A DNA stretch of 64,000 bases from assembly GCA_013399895.1 (NCBI GenBank), contig VXBA01003730.1, forward strand, positions 452,212 through 516,211, given 5' to 3'. The notes under the pieces are model-generated. The model saw only the letters and a list, made by a program, of their open reading frames with translations. It was not told where the DNA came from and searched no databases. Below are positions 1 through 13,688 of this stretch, piece by piece. How positions within the stretch are numbered: position 1 is the stretch's first letter; every line of letters begins with the position of its first letter. This DNA is from Serilophus lunatus (Eukaryota; Chordata; Aves; Passeriformes; Eurylaimidae). Position numbers and translations under genes: made by a program.

Positions 1-46
1 TTCAAGGAAAATAAATGGAAGGAAAATAATTTCAAGGAAAATAAAT
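1..46. repeat. 16-bp direct repeat at 30-bp spacing
   Basis: The 16-mer ttcaaggaaaataaat occurs exactly at 1-16 and again at 31-46, with a related ggaaggaaaataat between the copies. It may be the edge of a longer tandem array that starts outside the window, or a local slippage duplication. No function is implied. Confidence 0.7.
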
Positions 47-3000
47 ACAAATTACAATTTTTTATAGAAAAGGTCCTGTGTCTCTAAGGAAAATGTGGGA
101 TAGTAAAGCTCGTTTTAAATAGTTGTATTGCTGTGTGTATTTGTGTACTCTTCCACGTGACTGAATATATTTAGGCAGGAAGAGAAAGAGAAGGAAGCTT
201 TTATTGATTTGGGGTTTTTTTCATCCTTTTGGTACCACAAGTCATCAGCTACAGTTTTGGTTGGGCAAAAGCAATTTCAGCATACTGAGAGGGATCTGAT
301 ATGATCTAATCTAATCGATCTATGGATGAGAAAAGCTTTTCTTTTCATGCCAGTTTGTTTGCTTAGCAAAAATGTGAGTCTAAGAATGGCAGGGACCACC
401 AGGAATAAAGGAAATATCCTTGAAAAGTCAAGTCCAGTTTTCATTTGCTTTTTTGGGTGGCCTGTTAATGATTCAGATTTAATGAAGGGATTGGATTTTT
501 AGCATGACAGTTTCATCAGAACATTAATTATTTGTGACTCCTGGTGTTCTGTAGAGGACAGATCTTCTGCCTGGCAAAAAATTAGAACCTCAATATCTGG
601 CTTTATTCTGTTTCTGAAAAAGTTCTCAGCTTTCAAATTCATCACCGAAGGATGTTTCTAGTATTTAGCTCAACATTATTTTTAAAAAAGAAAATTAAAA
701 TGTGGCATTTATTTTAATTTTTTAAAAAATTTATTCAGTGTATGCCGTGTTGTCTAATGAATAGTTAAATTTGCAAAGGAGAAATTTAGTTTCTCGCAAA
801 AGAAAAAAATCAAAGTATTTTATTAAAAATTGCTGAAATTAAGGCTTTTAATTTTCTCACAACTGTTTTGGCTTCCCCCAAAAAAATTACAGGTAGGTTT
901 GAAGCAGGCAGATAATCTCCTCTTTGCAGTTCCTATATCCATAGATGAAGATTTTCTAGAAATGGATAAAGATTGATCCTTTTTTCTTTGATAGCATCTT
1001 TTTCCTCTGTTATGCACCTCAGGGATCTCAAATTTCTTCCAAGATGTGGCTTTTCAAAGCAAGCCAGTGCATTCTCTTCTGCCTTGACAGTTTTCTGGGA
1101 TGTAGATTTTCCCAGCTGTTATTTTTTGACTGATTTCTGCCTCATCTATGCTCCCTATTTTTTCTGCCAGATCTCCTACTTGCATCAGTGTTGTATGAAA
1201 TATTACTGTATTATTTGTGAAATATATTCCTTGGCGTTTTTAAGTGAGATTTTTTTGGCCCAGAAATGCCAATGATGGACTCAGAAGACAATCTTGGGTC
1301 TAGTCTACTGCTCTTTTTTTTTTTTGCCTTCACTGAAACCCCTCCCTTAATTGTTGCCACCCAATAAAAGGAGGGGCACCTTTAGTAATATGAAGGTATG
1401 GTGAAATTAAAAAAGACAAAACTAGTTTTGTCATATATTGAATAACACATTCAAACTTCCTAGAATTTTTTTTTAGGAAGAAAAAAAGAAAATATTGAAT
1501 TTCTTCATTTTAAACACTACTGCTGTTGGATCCTAAACATGCCACTAAGAGAAGTGCATAAAATAGATACTAAATTTCATATTACTGGATACAGGCTTGT
1601 TTATATGAATTACCTTCCACAAATCCTTTGAAGGGAATCTGTGTATCTCCAGCTTCTACTCTGGCTCCTTTTATGTTCTTTCTGTGTACTATCATATATA
1701 GATGGATTTGATCAATAGGTCACTGATTCTGACAAATATGTGTTACTAAGTTTCCCTGGATTTGCATTTTCTGATGAATGAAACTACACAGCCTACAATT
1801 TTATCACAATTTTTATAGAGATTTTTAAGACAAATGCTTGAAAAAAAAAAAAGGCAGAAGATAAAATGTCTCTTGCTATTTTGGTCTGATGGAAAATAGC
1901 CCAGAGTATAAAATATGTGGGTGAATTCTCTTGAGTTATCTTGGACCTTGTACCAAGCCTTTGGTGGTTGTTTTGCCTTTCTCATTTTCTTTAAAAAAAT
2001 ATTTTAACACCTGACATTTCTTCTGCTTAGCCACTGAGACAGTCATAACTTTTGAACTTTCTGATATTCCAGACAGAGGGAATTCCTTAAATTTCTTTAC
2101 TTGTCAACTCATTTCATCACTACTCTCTGTCCATCTCAAAAAGATTTTAGGTCTCACCTATAGAAGTTAGAGTCCAGAAAAGGGAAAGAAGTGAGAGCCT
2201 GAACCCTGGGCTTGAAGCACATCAATATCTTAATAGGTCTGAATCCCATTTTCTCTCTGGAATTGATCCAGCCTAATTTCCATAATGTCCCTTTCACTCC
2301 TGCTTTTTCAAGGGGAATATTTTGAATATGAATATTTACATGTGTATACAGTCTTCAGTAACACTTGCAAGTGAAAACATCAGACTAGCATGACAGAGAA
2401 AAAGGACAGAATCTTTTTTTCTGGAGAAAATTAGCTCCCCCTTTCTTCAGCCTTGTATATGAATTTTGTGATCTTGCAACAATTTGTAAGTTATTGGAAA
2501 CAGTCTCATTTGGTTATTTCGGGTTTTTTTGTCTTTCCTTCTTTTTCCTAACATTTGTGCTGCTTTGTTCTCTGAGAAGCAATTGCACTGCAGTGACTTT
2601 TTTTCAGGAAAAATCAAACACAGACTTTGACGGGAAAAAAATGATAAAACATATTTTAACAACCAGGAGAATCTCTTGGGGAACCTGATCTTCTGAAATT
2701 TCTGGGTTAAATTCTTCTGGATACACTTGTATAATTATCCATCCATCTCTCCAAGGAGTTGTGTCCCCTGGGGAACTCTCAAGAAGTGCAGCATGTCCTC
2801 TGCAAGCCATTTTCACCAGAACCTGAAGCTCCACGATGCTAGTTTAGGATTTTGTTACAAACTCCAGTGCAGGTGCACTGATCAGCAAATGCTGACAAAG
2901 GCATTAATTTAGCTTCAGTCAATGTTGTATTTTTTCAGGGGAATGCAAGAAGCAGAGCTCTAACGCGTATGTATGGACTTGGCATAAGACGTGAAGAACA

Positions 3001-3564
3001 AGGCCTTAAATCAGGTTTCATATTTTAAGCTTGTTGGAAGCTAAAATCTATGCTGACATCCTGGATGATTCAGGGCCACATAGATCAAAAGAAGGGATTT
3101 CTTCCTTCAGGGGCAGGGTTTGTGACCTGTGAATATCCTAGTTTTGTGCTTTTACATTATGGATCCCTCACCAGATCTGTTCTAGGAGAGAGATTTAAAA
3201 ATAAGATCTTTGAAATCATAAACATCAAGTGTATTTTTTCTAGAATAAACTAAGTACACTTTTCATTCTGGTTTTGTTGATTAACCATGTATTTGGTATT
3301 CTACATTACACATTCTGTGTCTAGTGGACCAGACAGTCCCCACTGGACTAGTTGAAATTGGATATGTGAAGGCTGTCCAATTAAATATATTAGATATCTT
3401 AACAATATTGCAATACTAATAATGTCATGTAGAGATATGTCAGTCACTTGGATCCAGGTCCAAGCATATAATTTATTTTAATTTGTTGCTTATCCTTTGT
3501 CACCCCATCTTCCAGATTTATGTTCCTGCAGAAGATAATCCTGTGATAAACCACAGACCTAAAT

Positions 3565-3583
3565 ATAAATAAATAAATAAATA
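3565..3583. repeat. (AAAT)n microsatellite
   Basis: About four to five copies of aaat in tandem. It is a short tetranucleotide repeat of the kind expected in AT-rich vertebrate DNA. Confidence 0.8.
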
Positions 3584-5839
3584 TGGCCTCACCCCTACAG
3601 AGATCAGGCTGTCTTCAGTCTCATACAGACTTCTATTTCCTCTTTCTCTCCCCATCTATCCATTCAGATAAATGGGTGTGAAAGAATTTAAAATGAATGT
3701 GTTGTTCTGCAGGAATTACTGAGAATTGTGAAAAACGCTCTCCTTGTAATAAAAAATAATGCTTTTCTCAGCCTGTCATGTTACAAGCATATAAAAGTGT
3801 GTATCAGGTTATTCCAGGGAATGGCAAAATGGATGAGCCAATGTGTAGAATACAAATTCCCTCTTCTACAAATCCAGAATCACTCTTGTGTGGTATTGAT
3901 GAAATTCAGGATAGATTTGGACCTCGTTTATTAAAAATTTTATTAAAAAGAACAGCAACAGGTAACAATGGTAACAGAAGTAAGATCACATCTTGCTTTC
4001 CCAGTTACCTCATAAGGTATTTGATCCCGGAGGATGCCAAGTCATTCTCTGCCACAGCACAGAAGCAAAGCAGATCCTCAGCAAAGGAAAAGACATGGTG
4101 AAATTATCTGCTTTACTGCTGTACTTTGTGCCTTCTGACCCTGCCACGTACCAGACTCCTGCTGCCTCCATTGTCTCCTGCTCTGCTCCTCATTGTTCCC
4201 GTGCAATCGGAGATAGTGCACACAGCATGGGTTGATACTGTTCACTGCATGACATAATTTAGGTCAATCAGCATCAGTTACACCATCTGGAAAGGGAATG
4301 GCTTCTTAATACTTCATCACTGGAGGTCTCAGCTTGTTGCATACAGCGGTCTTCCTTCAGTGAGGTATAACAGTGGTAGCAAACGTCTAGCAGGGAGCTG
4401 GTAGTCGTGCTTCAGGGTTGGTTTTGTGGGCTTAGAAAAGTTCAGAAGCCCCAAAGAGCCTCTTTCTCTGCCAATGACCATCCTCTTTTTACATTTTCAA
4501 TGTGCCCCTGCTGCCTTAACTCTCTAAGCCCAAACCTTTCTTTCCTCTCCCACCCCTTGTGCAGAATTTCTTTGACAGTCCTCGTGTCACTTAATTTGGT
4601 TAGTAGATTGGGACGGAAAGTTTATAAGACAGCAATAAAAGCAAGTGTATTATTACTTTCAGACAGAACAGGACTTTCAATGATTTAAGTGAGGAGGGAT
4701 CCAGGCCCTGGCTCATGCACATCATGCAGATGCTAAAATCATTACCACCATGTAAAAATACATCTATAAATTTCCACTTTTGCATTTCCCCACTGCAGTG
4801 CACTGTGGGCTGTGATGCCATTTTCCACCAATTAGCAAGACCAGCAGCTGTTTCATCTCACCCCCTGCTCCCTCTTTAGTCTCTTCCATGGCTTTTTCTG
4901 TTGACTTTGTGCTGTGCTGGGTGTCTGCAAGAGACTGGGCTGGACTTTCCTCTCCAGCTCTGTCAGCAATTCATCATCCTGCTGAGGAATGAGTTATCCC
5001 AAATGAGATTAATCCTGCTCATTTCTGCTTTCCTCTTACTATCTTCGTGGTGGATTCTTAGCGCCACTGCTTAACCAGCAGACTAAATTAAAGAGAGCTG
5101 TGTGGCATGAGCAGTGGTGCCATTGCTAGTTATGGCTCTCATGGTCTGCAAATGACATGTGAAGAGCAGAGAGTTCCTTTGCCAGCCAGAGCAGGCAGAG
5201 CTGAGGGACAGATGAAGCCTCGGATAACTGGTTGGAAAATGAAGATGCTTTGCAGAGATAAGTATTTGCTTAGAGTTGATTTTTTTTTTTTAGGGGTGGG
5301 GGGATGGGAGAATTGAAAAAACTGCTTGTTCTCCCTTGATTTTCCCTTAATTCTGTCTGTATTTCTAAAACCACATAGGAGACAGGAGAGAAAAAAGTCT
5401 CCTTAGTTCTCTTCTCTCTTCTGCTTTTTTATTTTTCCTACAAAAAAGTAAACAGAGAAAAGACAAAAAGAGTATTAAAAGAGAGAAGGGCGAATGTCCA
5501 GAGAATAAAAAATGTGAATGAGAAATTAAAGCCATTTAGTAGTCATTGCTGGAACAGTAACATTACACTGTGTCTCTGTAGTGTCCTTTAGCTCTAGTCT
5601 CATAATTCTGGCTAGGAAACAAAAGGTGCAACTGCAGCCAATGGATTTTCTTTTCTATAGCTCAGATCACTGTAAGTAAGTTCACGTTTTCAATAACATG
5701 GCTCCTGTTTTACCTATAAAGTAATATAGGCTGTTGGCCTTGTAAGTTGTCTAGATCGGGAGCAAGCCAGTGATGTCCATGAGGAACCAAAATGTATTTT
5801 GAATTGGAAAGGATGACATTACTTTAAAAACCTCTTGTG

Positions 5840-5876
5840 AAAAAAAAAAAAAAAAAAATAAAAAATAAGAAAAAAG
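5840..5876. repeat. A-rich simple tract
   Basis: A run of roughly 19 A is followed by taaaaaataagaaaaaag. No LINE or SINE body is recognisable on its 5' side and I see no flanking duplication, so I read it as low-complexity DNA, not a retrotransposon tail. Confidence 0.75.
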
Positions 5877-8474
5877 TAGTATTCCTTAGAGTGAGTTCAT
5901 TGCCTTGGAAAACTCATATTTTGTAGCTCTCTAATGAATTCTCCTACCTTAGCCTGTCAGAATCTCTAGTGAAGAAAAACCCCAAAACACATAGATTTTG
6001 CATCTCTGAAGACAGAAATGATGCCCAGAAAGAAATTCTCCCATGGTGATTTTAAAGATGCTTTTAATTATCTGGACAAACATCCATTTGAAAGTAGCTG
6101 GTTTATCACCCAACAGTATCATTGAAGGAAATGTTGCCACACATCTGTGAAATTGCTGGTGAAACATCTTGCTAAATATGGATTTGTGCTTTGTGCACAT
6201 GCATGACTTGCAGGGATATTGTTCTATGAATTCACAAAGAAAAACAAGAGTAATGTATCATTACACACATTAGTGGCAGATGTATGATATACCTCTGCCA
6301 CACCTAACACAGTATCTTAGGAGTTACACAAATCAGATCAACTTTTTTTTTCATTTACCAACTCTGTATTTCATTGAACAGAAGCTTTCTGTTAAACTGA
6401 AACAGATGATGTTTTAAACTAATACTAATTGATTCCATTCCTGGAGTTCACAGTAGTAGCAAGTAAAATAGCTCCCTGACCATGCCTTTAAATTCAGATT
6501 TCAGACCGTGCAGCACATTTTGACTTCTCTTTCCCTTTTGCAATGTCCTCACAACTCTGTATTCACTCCCAGGAACAGATGCTGCTTAAGGAACAGGTTT
6601 TATTGGGATACATGAGATGTAGGCAGGTTCCCAGCCCCACTGGGGAGACCCTGGAAGAGTTCATCATTGCTGGAGTTCCCCCTTGGTGTAGTAAGGGTGA
6701 ATATGCACTGCCTCATGTAAAGGTAGCCTGAAATCCACCGGTGATTGTGAGGGGCTTTGTTACAGTGAGGCCTGTATATGAGTCACCTCATATATTTCAT
6801 TAATAACTGAGGTTCCCTGTTCCACAAGGAAGGGAATCAGGTGCTATTTCTTCTTTTCTTTGCTACTGGTAATATAGTCAACAGTTCAAAAAATACCACC
6901 TAACCTCTCTCAAAAATATAAGTTTTGGGGATGCTTGCCTTGGTCTGTAGAAAGGACTTCTAATTCCTTCAGCCAACCATGTCATAGAAACACGAACAGT
7001 AATGTTGGGACAAAATCTTGTATTATTAAGGTAGGAAACTCAAATGTCTTACACTGAGAGCAAGGGCTTTGCACTCTAGAGTCTTTAAATCAGCATCTCT
7101 CCAAAAGCCCTTGTGCTGGCATGTGGAGTGGGCAGTCTTCCACTGACCCCTCATTCAAAGCCTGGCTGTACACTGACAGAGGAGGACCTGCCCCATCTCT
7201 CTGCAGTGCATTTAGGATGTTGCTGGGCCACCCTGTATTGAACATCTCTTTCAGGAGAAGTTAGTCATGACCTGGGACAGCAGGAGATAATACATAACTT
7301 CATACTACAAAAGCTGATGTTTACTAGGAGCTGTCTGTCTGCTTGTCCATGCAACGCATATGCTTTTTAAGATGCTGGTAGGTCCAGCTCTCCAAGCAGA
7401 GCTCTTTAATGGAAATGTTGACAGCTTACTAGGAGCTCTGATATCAAAAAAAGAGGTGTCTCTGGAATTGTGCTCGGTATTTTTTGAACTATGTAAACGG
7501 AAACAGTTAAATGCTGGAATGAGCACCATTGGCTATTTGTGACAAATACAAAGCAGATCTTAGCTAAGGAAATCTCTTTGAAAAGCCTTGGTTTTATTAT
7601 TGTTACAAATGAATTCTCCAATTATTCTTCACTTCAGAAAGGAACAAAACCATCTTTCCTGCATGTCTCCAGCTTTGCTGCACTTCCACACACACATTTA
7701 ACTCATAACCTCTGGATCTACTTGAATTGATTTCCATAGCAAAGATTGAAAGTTTCAATGAGAGATGTTGGATGAATGAAGAAAAAGGCCTGGCCTTTAT
7801 TTAAGACAGGTTTAAAAGAGAGGCATAAAACGTGGGTACCACAACAGCAGCATCTATTGTTGCAGGTACACATCTGTGTTTCCTCTACTTGGGGAGTATG
7901 GGGGGGCAAGAAGACACGTTGCCTCTTCAAAATGTGAAGTGTCTCATCTTTGGCAGAGAAGGACTTGTGCTCTGTTAACTAGACAAACTAAGCACCTTTC
8001 CCCAGGGAAACAAGTGAATTCAGCTGATCAAGGGACTGACTTTCCTAAGGGACTGAACTGGATATTCCAACCCTGTGGGTCCACGTGAGTGAGAGGCTCA
8101 TGGGCAAGGCTTGGAGGGAAGCACCATGGGGATCAGGCAAGGAGGTAGCAGGATATGCTGTCACAACACAAAGCAGCTTGCTTTCGTGCTGCCCAACACA
8201 GTCCCATCACTCAGAGGCCTCCCTTAGCCTCGAGGATGCCTGAGCTCTCACCACAGAGATGAAGAAGAGTGTTTTTGCTGGGTAATGAGAGAGCATGGGT
8301 GATTACAGTCCCACTAGCTGTGTCCACAGCTGGGTGGCACAAATCCTATTGAAAGCATCCTAATTATATTATGATGTTACAGGCAATTAAAGTCCCCTTT
8401 TTCACATGCAGAGATTTCATGAAAAAGCTGTTTCTTTGATGCTCCCTTGGTCTTTGCTTTTGTTTTCCTTCCAG

Positions 8475-8588
8475 GATGGGACCTGGATCAGGCCCTTTAG
8501 CATTAAAGATGTCTGGCTAAAAAGTCTTCAAATGGATCAAAACAATCTTTATCAGTGGAAAGTTTTTGACATGGAGCTGGATTTTACA
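8475..8588 (+). other. Candidate internal exon (114 nt)
   Basis: The interval is bounded by a strong acceptor and a fair donor. On the left is a long pyrimidine tract ending tttccttccag at 8474. A branch-point-like ttgat lies about 35 bases upstream of the AG, and no other AG intervenes. On the right is a GTGAGC donor at 8589. The interval is exactly 38 codons and is open in the frame beginning with the codon gat, reading DGTWIRPFSIKDVWLK and onward. I recognise no family. Acceptor-donor pairs of this quality also arise by chance in 64 kb of intron-like DNA, so confidence is low. Confidence 0.2.
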
Positions 8589-8639
8589 GTGAGCATGTGT
8601 GCCTGAAGTGTTTCTTCTGTGCAATGTTCAAATAGAGGG

Positions 8640-8905
8640 TTCATTTCACTTTAAGATCATAAAAAATGGAGTTATTTAATAGGGCCCTTGGTTGGGTGAT
8701 TACGCAGCAAAGGAAAAGCAGACAACCCACCCAGGAGGTGGGTGTGTTTTTTTTCAGTGGTGTTAAATACTATTTGGATTATTCACTGAACAAACATTAA
8801 ATAATGTAATTTGGAAACCAGGTCCCATTAGGGATTTAAATGTGCAGTCTGTCATTGGTAAAGGATTAAGATATTAGTGTACTAATGTAATATCAAAAGT
8901 TGTGG
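8640..8905. promoter_or_regulatory. Candidate regulatory element
   Basis: This repeat-free AT-rich block contains ttgggtgattacgcagcaa, which resembles a bZIP (C/EBP or PAR) site, and several TAAT-type cores including ctaatgtaatatc. The texture resembles conserved non-coding enhancers of developmental loci. Conservation cannot be assessed from one sequence, so this is inference from motif content. Confidence 0.2.
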
Positions 8906-11900
8906 ATTCCTTCTGTGTTGCTTAAGTGCTTTCTGATCAAACATGTTCAAGTAGTTTGTTGGGTTTCTCTTTTAATTGCTTGTTTTGCTTAGCCTGAAAC
9001 TCTACAAAGAAGAGCCCGTGGGTATAATCCACCACAGTATGAAACTGGAGAAACTTGGCACGCCCAAACCTTCATCTTTGTTTGCAAAGAGCCCATCATG
9101 CTTTGGCATTGTAAAACTCCCCCTTCACTCCCACTCCTTCCCAGTGCCACATAAATAATGCTTTGTGCTTTGGATGTTGCTGCTACATTTTATCTTAGAG
9201 ATTTCTTGGGACAAGGTGCTTCTACAAGGCACAAGAAACGATGAGTAGATGTGGCTCAATCCTATGTCAAGGCCAAGACTAGAAGTGAAGTTGAGAGGCC
9301 CTGGATGACAATTCATAGTTTCAGGAACCTTTCCACCTACAGCACCTTTTGGAAATGAGTTTAATGTATGAGGCTATTTCTATCCCTGTGCAGAAGCATT
9401 CAGCAGGTTAACTGAGTTTATGTTGCTAGAGGTGGAAAATACAGCTTGATTTTTCAATAAGCCCTAACATTTACACACTGGAGAGCTTGCAGATGTTGAT
9501 TTCTATTGACCAGCGAGTCCTAGATGTCTACAACAGTCACCAGAAGCAGGCTTTGCTAAAATGAGCTCCAGCATTTAAAAGTGCTTCTTCTATTGTGTGT
9601 TTATTCAGTTCACCTGAAATGGCCATTGCTTTCCACTAGGAAAATCCCAACAGCATATATTTAGGAGAGGAGTCCAGAGACGGGAGCATATCAAGTCCCT
9701 CTTAAGCAATCCCTTAATGATTTGAGCGCTTTGGATTCCTTTTCAAGTGACAGACACTTTATTGCTGAAGGAGGATGAAAGTGTGGGTTTGGCAAGTTGG
9801 ATTGGTTTTCATCCACTCAGGATCCAGACTGAAGAGTGTATTACCAGGGCAAATATAAAAAGAGTATGTGAGAAAACATAAAATTATACAGTAGAAAGAA
9901 CCAAGACAACAATGTCATTGGAGACTCTGAATGAGTGGAATGATGATGTTTTGTGAAACAGGGAGAAGGCACTGAGATTTATTCAGCAATGCTTTTTAGT
10001 AAAGACAGCTGAGCACAAAATGTGTCCATCATGGAAGCATTTCCTCATGAAATTGCTTTTGTCCTGAGCTGAGTACATCCTATTGGCTTCTGAAGAAACA
10101 CAAGGCTTAAAATAAAATGCATGTGTTTGTTTAAGCTGTGTCAGTGGTGAATCTAACTAAGCAGCCTATCCAAGTCAAAAAAATGCGTGCTCTAAATCTG
10201 TAGACAATCAAGCATTTTATTTTTGATAACCAGTCACTGTTTATTGTAGTATAGAGTAATGTTTTAAAAAGAACAAGAGTGTTTCTGCTCACTGGGTCAA
10301 TTCCAAGTACTGCATTTCAGCAAATGAAGCAGGAGCTCAAGTTGATGAAATTTGCAAACAAATCCCCATGGAACACTGTCCATTAAAAATTAGCTCTGAA
10401 TTAGATATTACAAACAGTACTGAAAAATGGTCTCTATAGCTATTGTCTTGAAAGTCCTTGGTGTAATAAAAATTTCCCATTTTCTGTAAACAAGGGGAAA
10501 AACACAGAGTTGATGGAAAACACTTCAGTTCACCTAATTGGAAAATATAATTCAAATATTCATAATGATTCCTCTTAAAAATGTGTGAAAAGAAGATTCT
10601 TGAATATTATTTTGGAAGCAAGTCAAAATATGCACTTGTTACTATGGCAATGAGAAAAAAGCAGAGAAAAACCCCCAACAACAACAAAAAACCCCACAGG
10701 TTTGAAAGGAACTTGCCATGTATGATTATTTTTATGATCACAAACCCTTTGCAGCAACCAATTTGCTGAGTATAAGTGATCTAATTGAGGGCAATCGTTG
10801 TCAGAGAGACCAAAAATATACTAGGCCTCCATTTTCATATTAAAATGCCATGCCTTGGTTTAACATTTCCAAGTGGTTATTTTAGTCCTTTTTAAAAAAA
10901 CAAAAGCCTGTTGAAGATAGGGTAACTCTGTTGACCAGTATATTATTGAACTTGTTTATCTCTGGGAAATGGGACCACCTGATCTCAATAGAGTTTTTCT
11001 TCCCCACCCCCCTACCCCTCCTCATCCCCCTTAAGCCCCTTTTCACCTCCCACTCCCCCTCCAATTGCTTGAAACATTTCACAATTAAAGCAGAAGAGGC
11101 TTGTTCTGTGGTTCTCACCTTTTGTCCTGAATAGCCTGGAAACAGAGGGACACTTTTCCCGTTGAAGTCTGGTGTAATTTCCCCTTGAATGGGCTCTCAT
11201 GATAAGAACAGGGGTCACTGGATGGGATGGTATGCAATAAAGCTTGTGATTGCATGGTTCTTCATCATCACAAAACAGCCCAACACTCTGCTTTATGATA
11301 GCACAATTGGCACACACAATGGCTTGGGTAGAAAGCTAGAGAAACAGAGAGACGGGTATGGATACTAAGATGAAGATATCAGTCAAGCGATTGTCCCTCT
11401 TGGTGTGTTTCAAGTGCTGAAGTGTACAAGTGGCTGAGAACAGGGTCCCCAAACATTATGCTGAAAAGCAGTGAATGAATAAAAAGGGATGGCAGGAGTG
11501 GATGAATCTTGCCTATAGAATGCACCTTTGTGGTCAAATGTATAAGATAATATATAGCAGCTGTGTTATAAGCCAGCAAAGGGAATTGAACTTACAAAGC
11601 ACAGGCTTTCAATAGCTTCCCTTGTGGGAACACCAAAAGTTTAAGAGGTGGAGGAGGGCTTATTGCTGACTAACACCCACACTTAATAATAGTTGCCTTG
11701 CATGCTGTGGAACCTATCCTTTGGGCCAGTTCCTATAGTCCTTATTTACTGCCCCTAAGTGAGAGCTTTGATTGAGTAAAGGCTGAGTAAAACCTGGATA
11801 AAGACTAAGGAATTGGCTGTATGGGAAATTGGTTGCCACGAGCCAGCATTTAGAGTATCCAGTCCTGGAAGGGCTTTCAGTTCCCATAGACTTAATCGGG

Positions 11901-12966
11901 AGCTGCAAGGGCTTAGAGTTAGAGGAGGTTTTAACAAATAATGGAAATTTTTAACGATAATACCAAAACCTGGAAACATTTGCTCCTGCTTCTTCTTTCC
12001 AAAATTTTTATTAAAAACAAACCAAAGCATCATAAAGCAGGCCTTCAGTATTTCAGGAGAAAGCTCTCCTTTCCTTCTCGCCTCAGTTCCATAAATCAGT
12101 GAGAAATACTTTTTTATGAGCTCAGTCAGTACTGTGTGCATCTTGGCCATACTAATAGAAATGGCTTCTAGTAATGTAGACTAAAAACCACACCATTTTT
12201 GTTTTGCAAATCTCCATTCTAACCTTTCTGGAAATCTTCTGTAGGTGGTGATGGTGGGAGGGAGGTCAAGGGAAGTGTCTGTTAGAAGAGGAGTTAGAAA
12301 ACTCCTGAGGGGATCTAAAGTACTCCATCTTTGACTCAAATAGTGAGACATTCATAAGGGACCAGCTGCTTTTCAAACACAAACAATACAGAAGAAAAAT
12401 AGTAATGGAGCATACTGCTTTCACACCAAGGTCATGGACAAAAAGAGCTTTTAAAGTAGGTGTGGTTTCAGTACAGCACAGCTCAGTGGCAGATTTGATT
12501 GCAATAAATTTCTACAAAGATTAGCTGAAAACTCTCCAGTTTCAGAAGTGAGCTGATAGAAAGAGTTTGTCCTGGACTAATTTCAGTCTTATACATAAGA
12601 ACAGAATGATGAAATTGCTGTATCCTCTTAACAGCTGTACATAAAAAGGGACTGCAAGTGTTTAAAGGTGTCTTCTTTGTGTAAAATCTCTACTAGTAAA
12701 GATGTTCTGTGTTCAGTGATCTACCAATTTGCCAATATTTGTTTGAAACTCGCATTTTGTCTTACAACATCATAGTACCTGTAGCTCTTCCACATGTCTA
12801 CAAATGCACACAGGTCTAACTACACCTTTCTCGTTCCTAGTCCTCTTTTCTGGCCTTCAGGAGAAAATATTGTGCCAGGTTATATGCATTATGTGCTACT
12901 GTTTTGTTATTGTAATTTTTGATTGAGTGAAAGTTTCATGGGCAGACAGAAATTATTTTAGGATGG
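8906..12966. other. Non-coding stretch, simple tracts only
   Basis: I find no gene or interspersed repeat I can support. A pyrimidine-rich tract at 10999-11063 is the most conspicuous feature. The frame at 11755-12150 (-), 131 codons, resembles no known protein. A TTTATT at about 12005 would be an AATAAA poly(A) signal on the minus strand if the minus-strand frame near 13 kb is ever transcribed. Confidence 0.5.
10999..11063. repeat. Polypyrimidine/polypurine tract
   Basis: About 65 bases are nearly all C and T on the plus strand, with C-runs of four to six. Such mirror-like tracts can form triplex DNA and are common low-complexity sequence. No flanking exon was found on the plus strand. Confidence 0.7.
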
Positions 12967-13688
12967 TCAGGTTGATTTCTCATGTGGTTCTGTGGGTGAT
13001 GAGGTCCTCTGGTAACTCTTCACTCCTGGGGAAAGGGTTTTCATAGATTTGGCTTCTTTGTCGAAGATTTGTTTCATTTGTGGGCCATTCACGTTCTGTT
13101 CACCACCTTTTTGCCTAGCTGAACTCTGAGATGGCAAAATGTCATGATACGAAAAGTGTTGCCTTAGGCAGAAAAGAGCATTTCCAATAAGAAATTATCA
13201 TCAGACAGTCGGAAGCCACTTCTTTTGGGGTGGTATATATTTGCTGCAAAGGAGCCATAAGCTTCAAAACCTGCAGGTGGTTTTGGAGTAGAAGAATTCT
13301 GTTCTTCTTCATGTCTGTAGCAGGTTCTGCTCACAATACAAATGCTAGTTTGCAACCGCAGTAGTAGATTTTGATGAGTCTCTTTCAGGTATCAACAGTT
13401 CTTGTGTTGAGCAGAAAGGAAACTCCTTGTGTTCCTCCCCAAGTCTTCATGGGAGCCTGGTAAAGTGCGTGACATCTCAGTGGGCCTTTTGACCTTAGTG
13501 CACCCCCATATGGGGCAAAATGTACATTCCTCAGGCAATATCTTCCTGTGGAGGAATACATTGAAGGTGCTACAGTAGGGGGGAGGGTTCCCTTTGCCCA
13601 GCCTGCTAGGATCTTCTGAAATAGGTGGATGTGGAGTCAGGAGAGTGCATGGTTTGTCAAACTCAGACTTTATCTTTCTCTGGAATAC
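12967..13688 (-). other. Near-stop-free minus-strand region, possible decayed exon
   Basis: Read on the minus strand from 13688, one frame runs 98 codons to a single TGA (13394-13392) and then 75 more codons to a TAA (13166-13164). A second frame, overlapping the end of the first at 13194, runs 75 codons to a TGA at 12969. A splice acceptor, attttctcacag, sits directly at the start (AG at 13690-13689). The pattern fits one coding exon carrying one nonsense change and one frameshift, either real or from assembly error. I recognise no family in the translation (for example HEEEQNSSTPKPPAGFEAYG). By my estimate a few such windows are expected by chance in 64 kb over six frames, so this is a lead only. 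Confidence 0.17.

Larger units (their letters stand above)
1..8474. other. AT-rich non-coding stretch without recognisable gene
   Basis: I see no coding gene, RNA gene or clear transposon here. Open frames on both strands are short, overlap each other and have no family resemblance. The contents are simple-sequence tracts: T runs near 1312-1325, an AAAT microsatellite near 3565-3583 and an A-rich tract at 5840-5876. A 16-base direct repeat lies at 1-16 and 31-46, and a 12-base direct repeat at 7321-7332 and 7426-7437. The frame at 7360-7542 (+) reads as 60 amino acids but has no splice support and resembles no family I know. The stretch is intergenic or deep intronic DNA. Confidence 0.6.

Noticed and set aside
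11445..11475. cagggtccccaaaca as a hAT transposon terminus
   Set aside because: Only a short match to the remembered terminal sequence, no matching inverted end and no target duplication.
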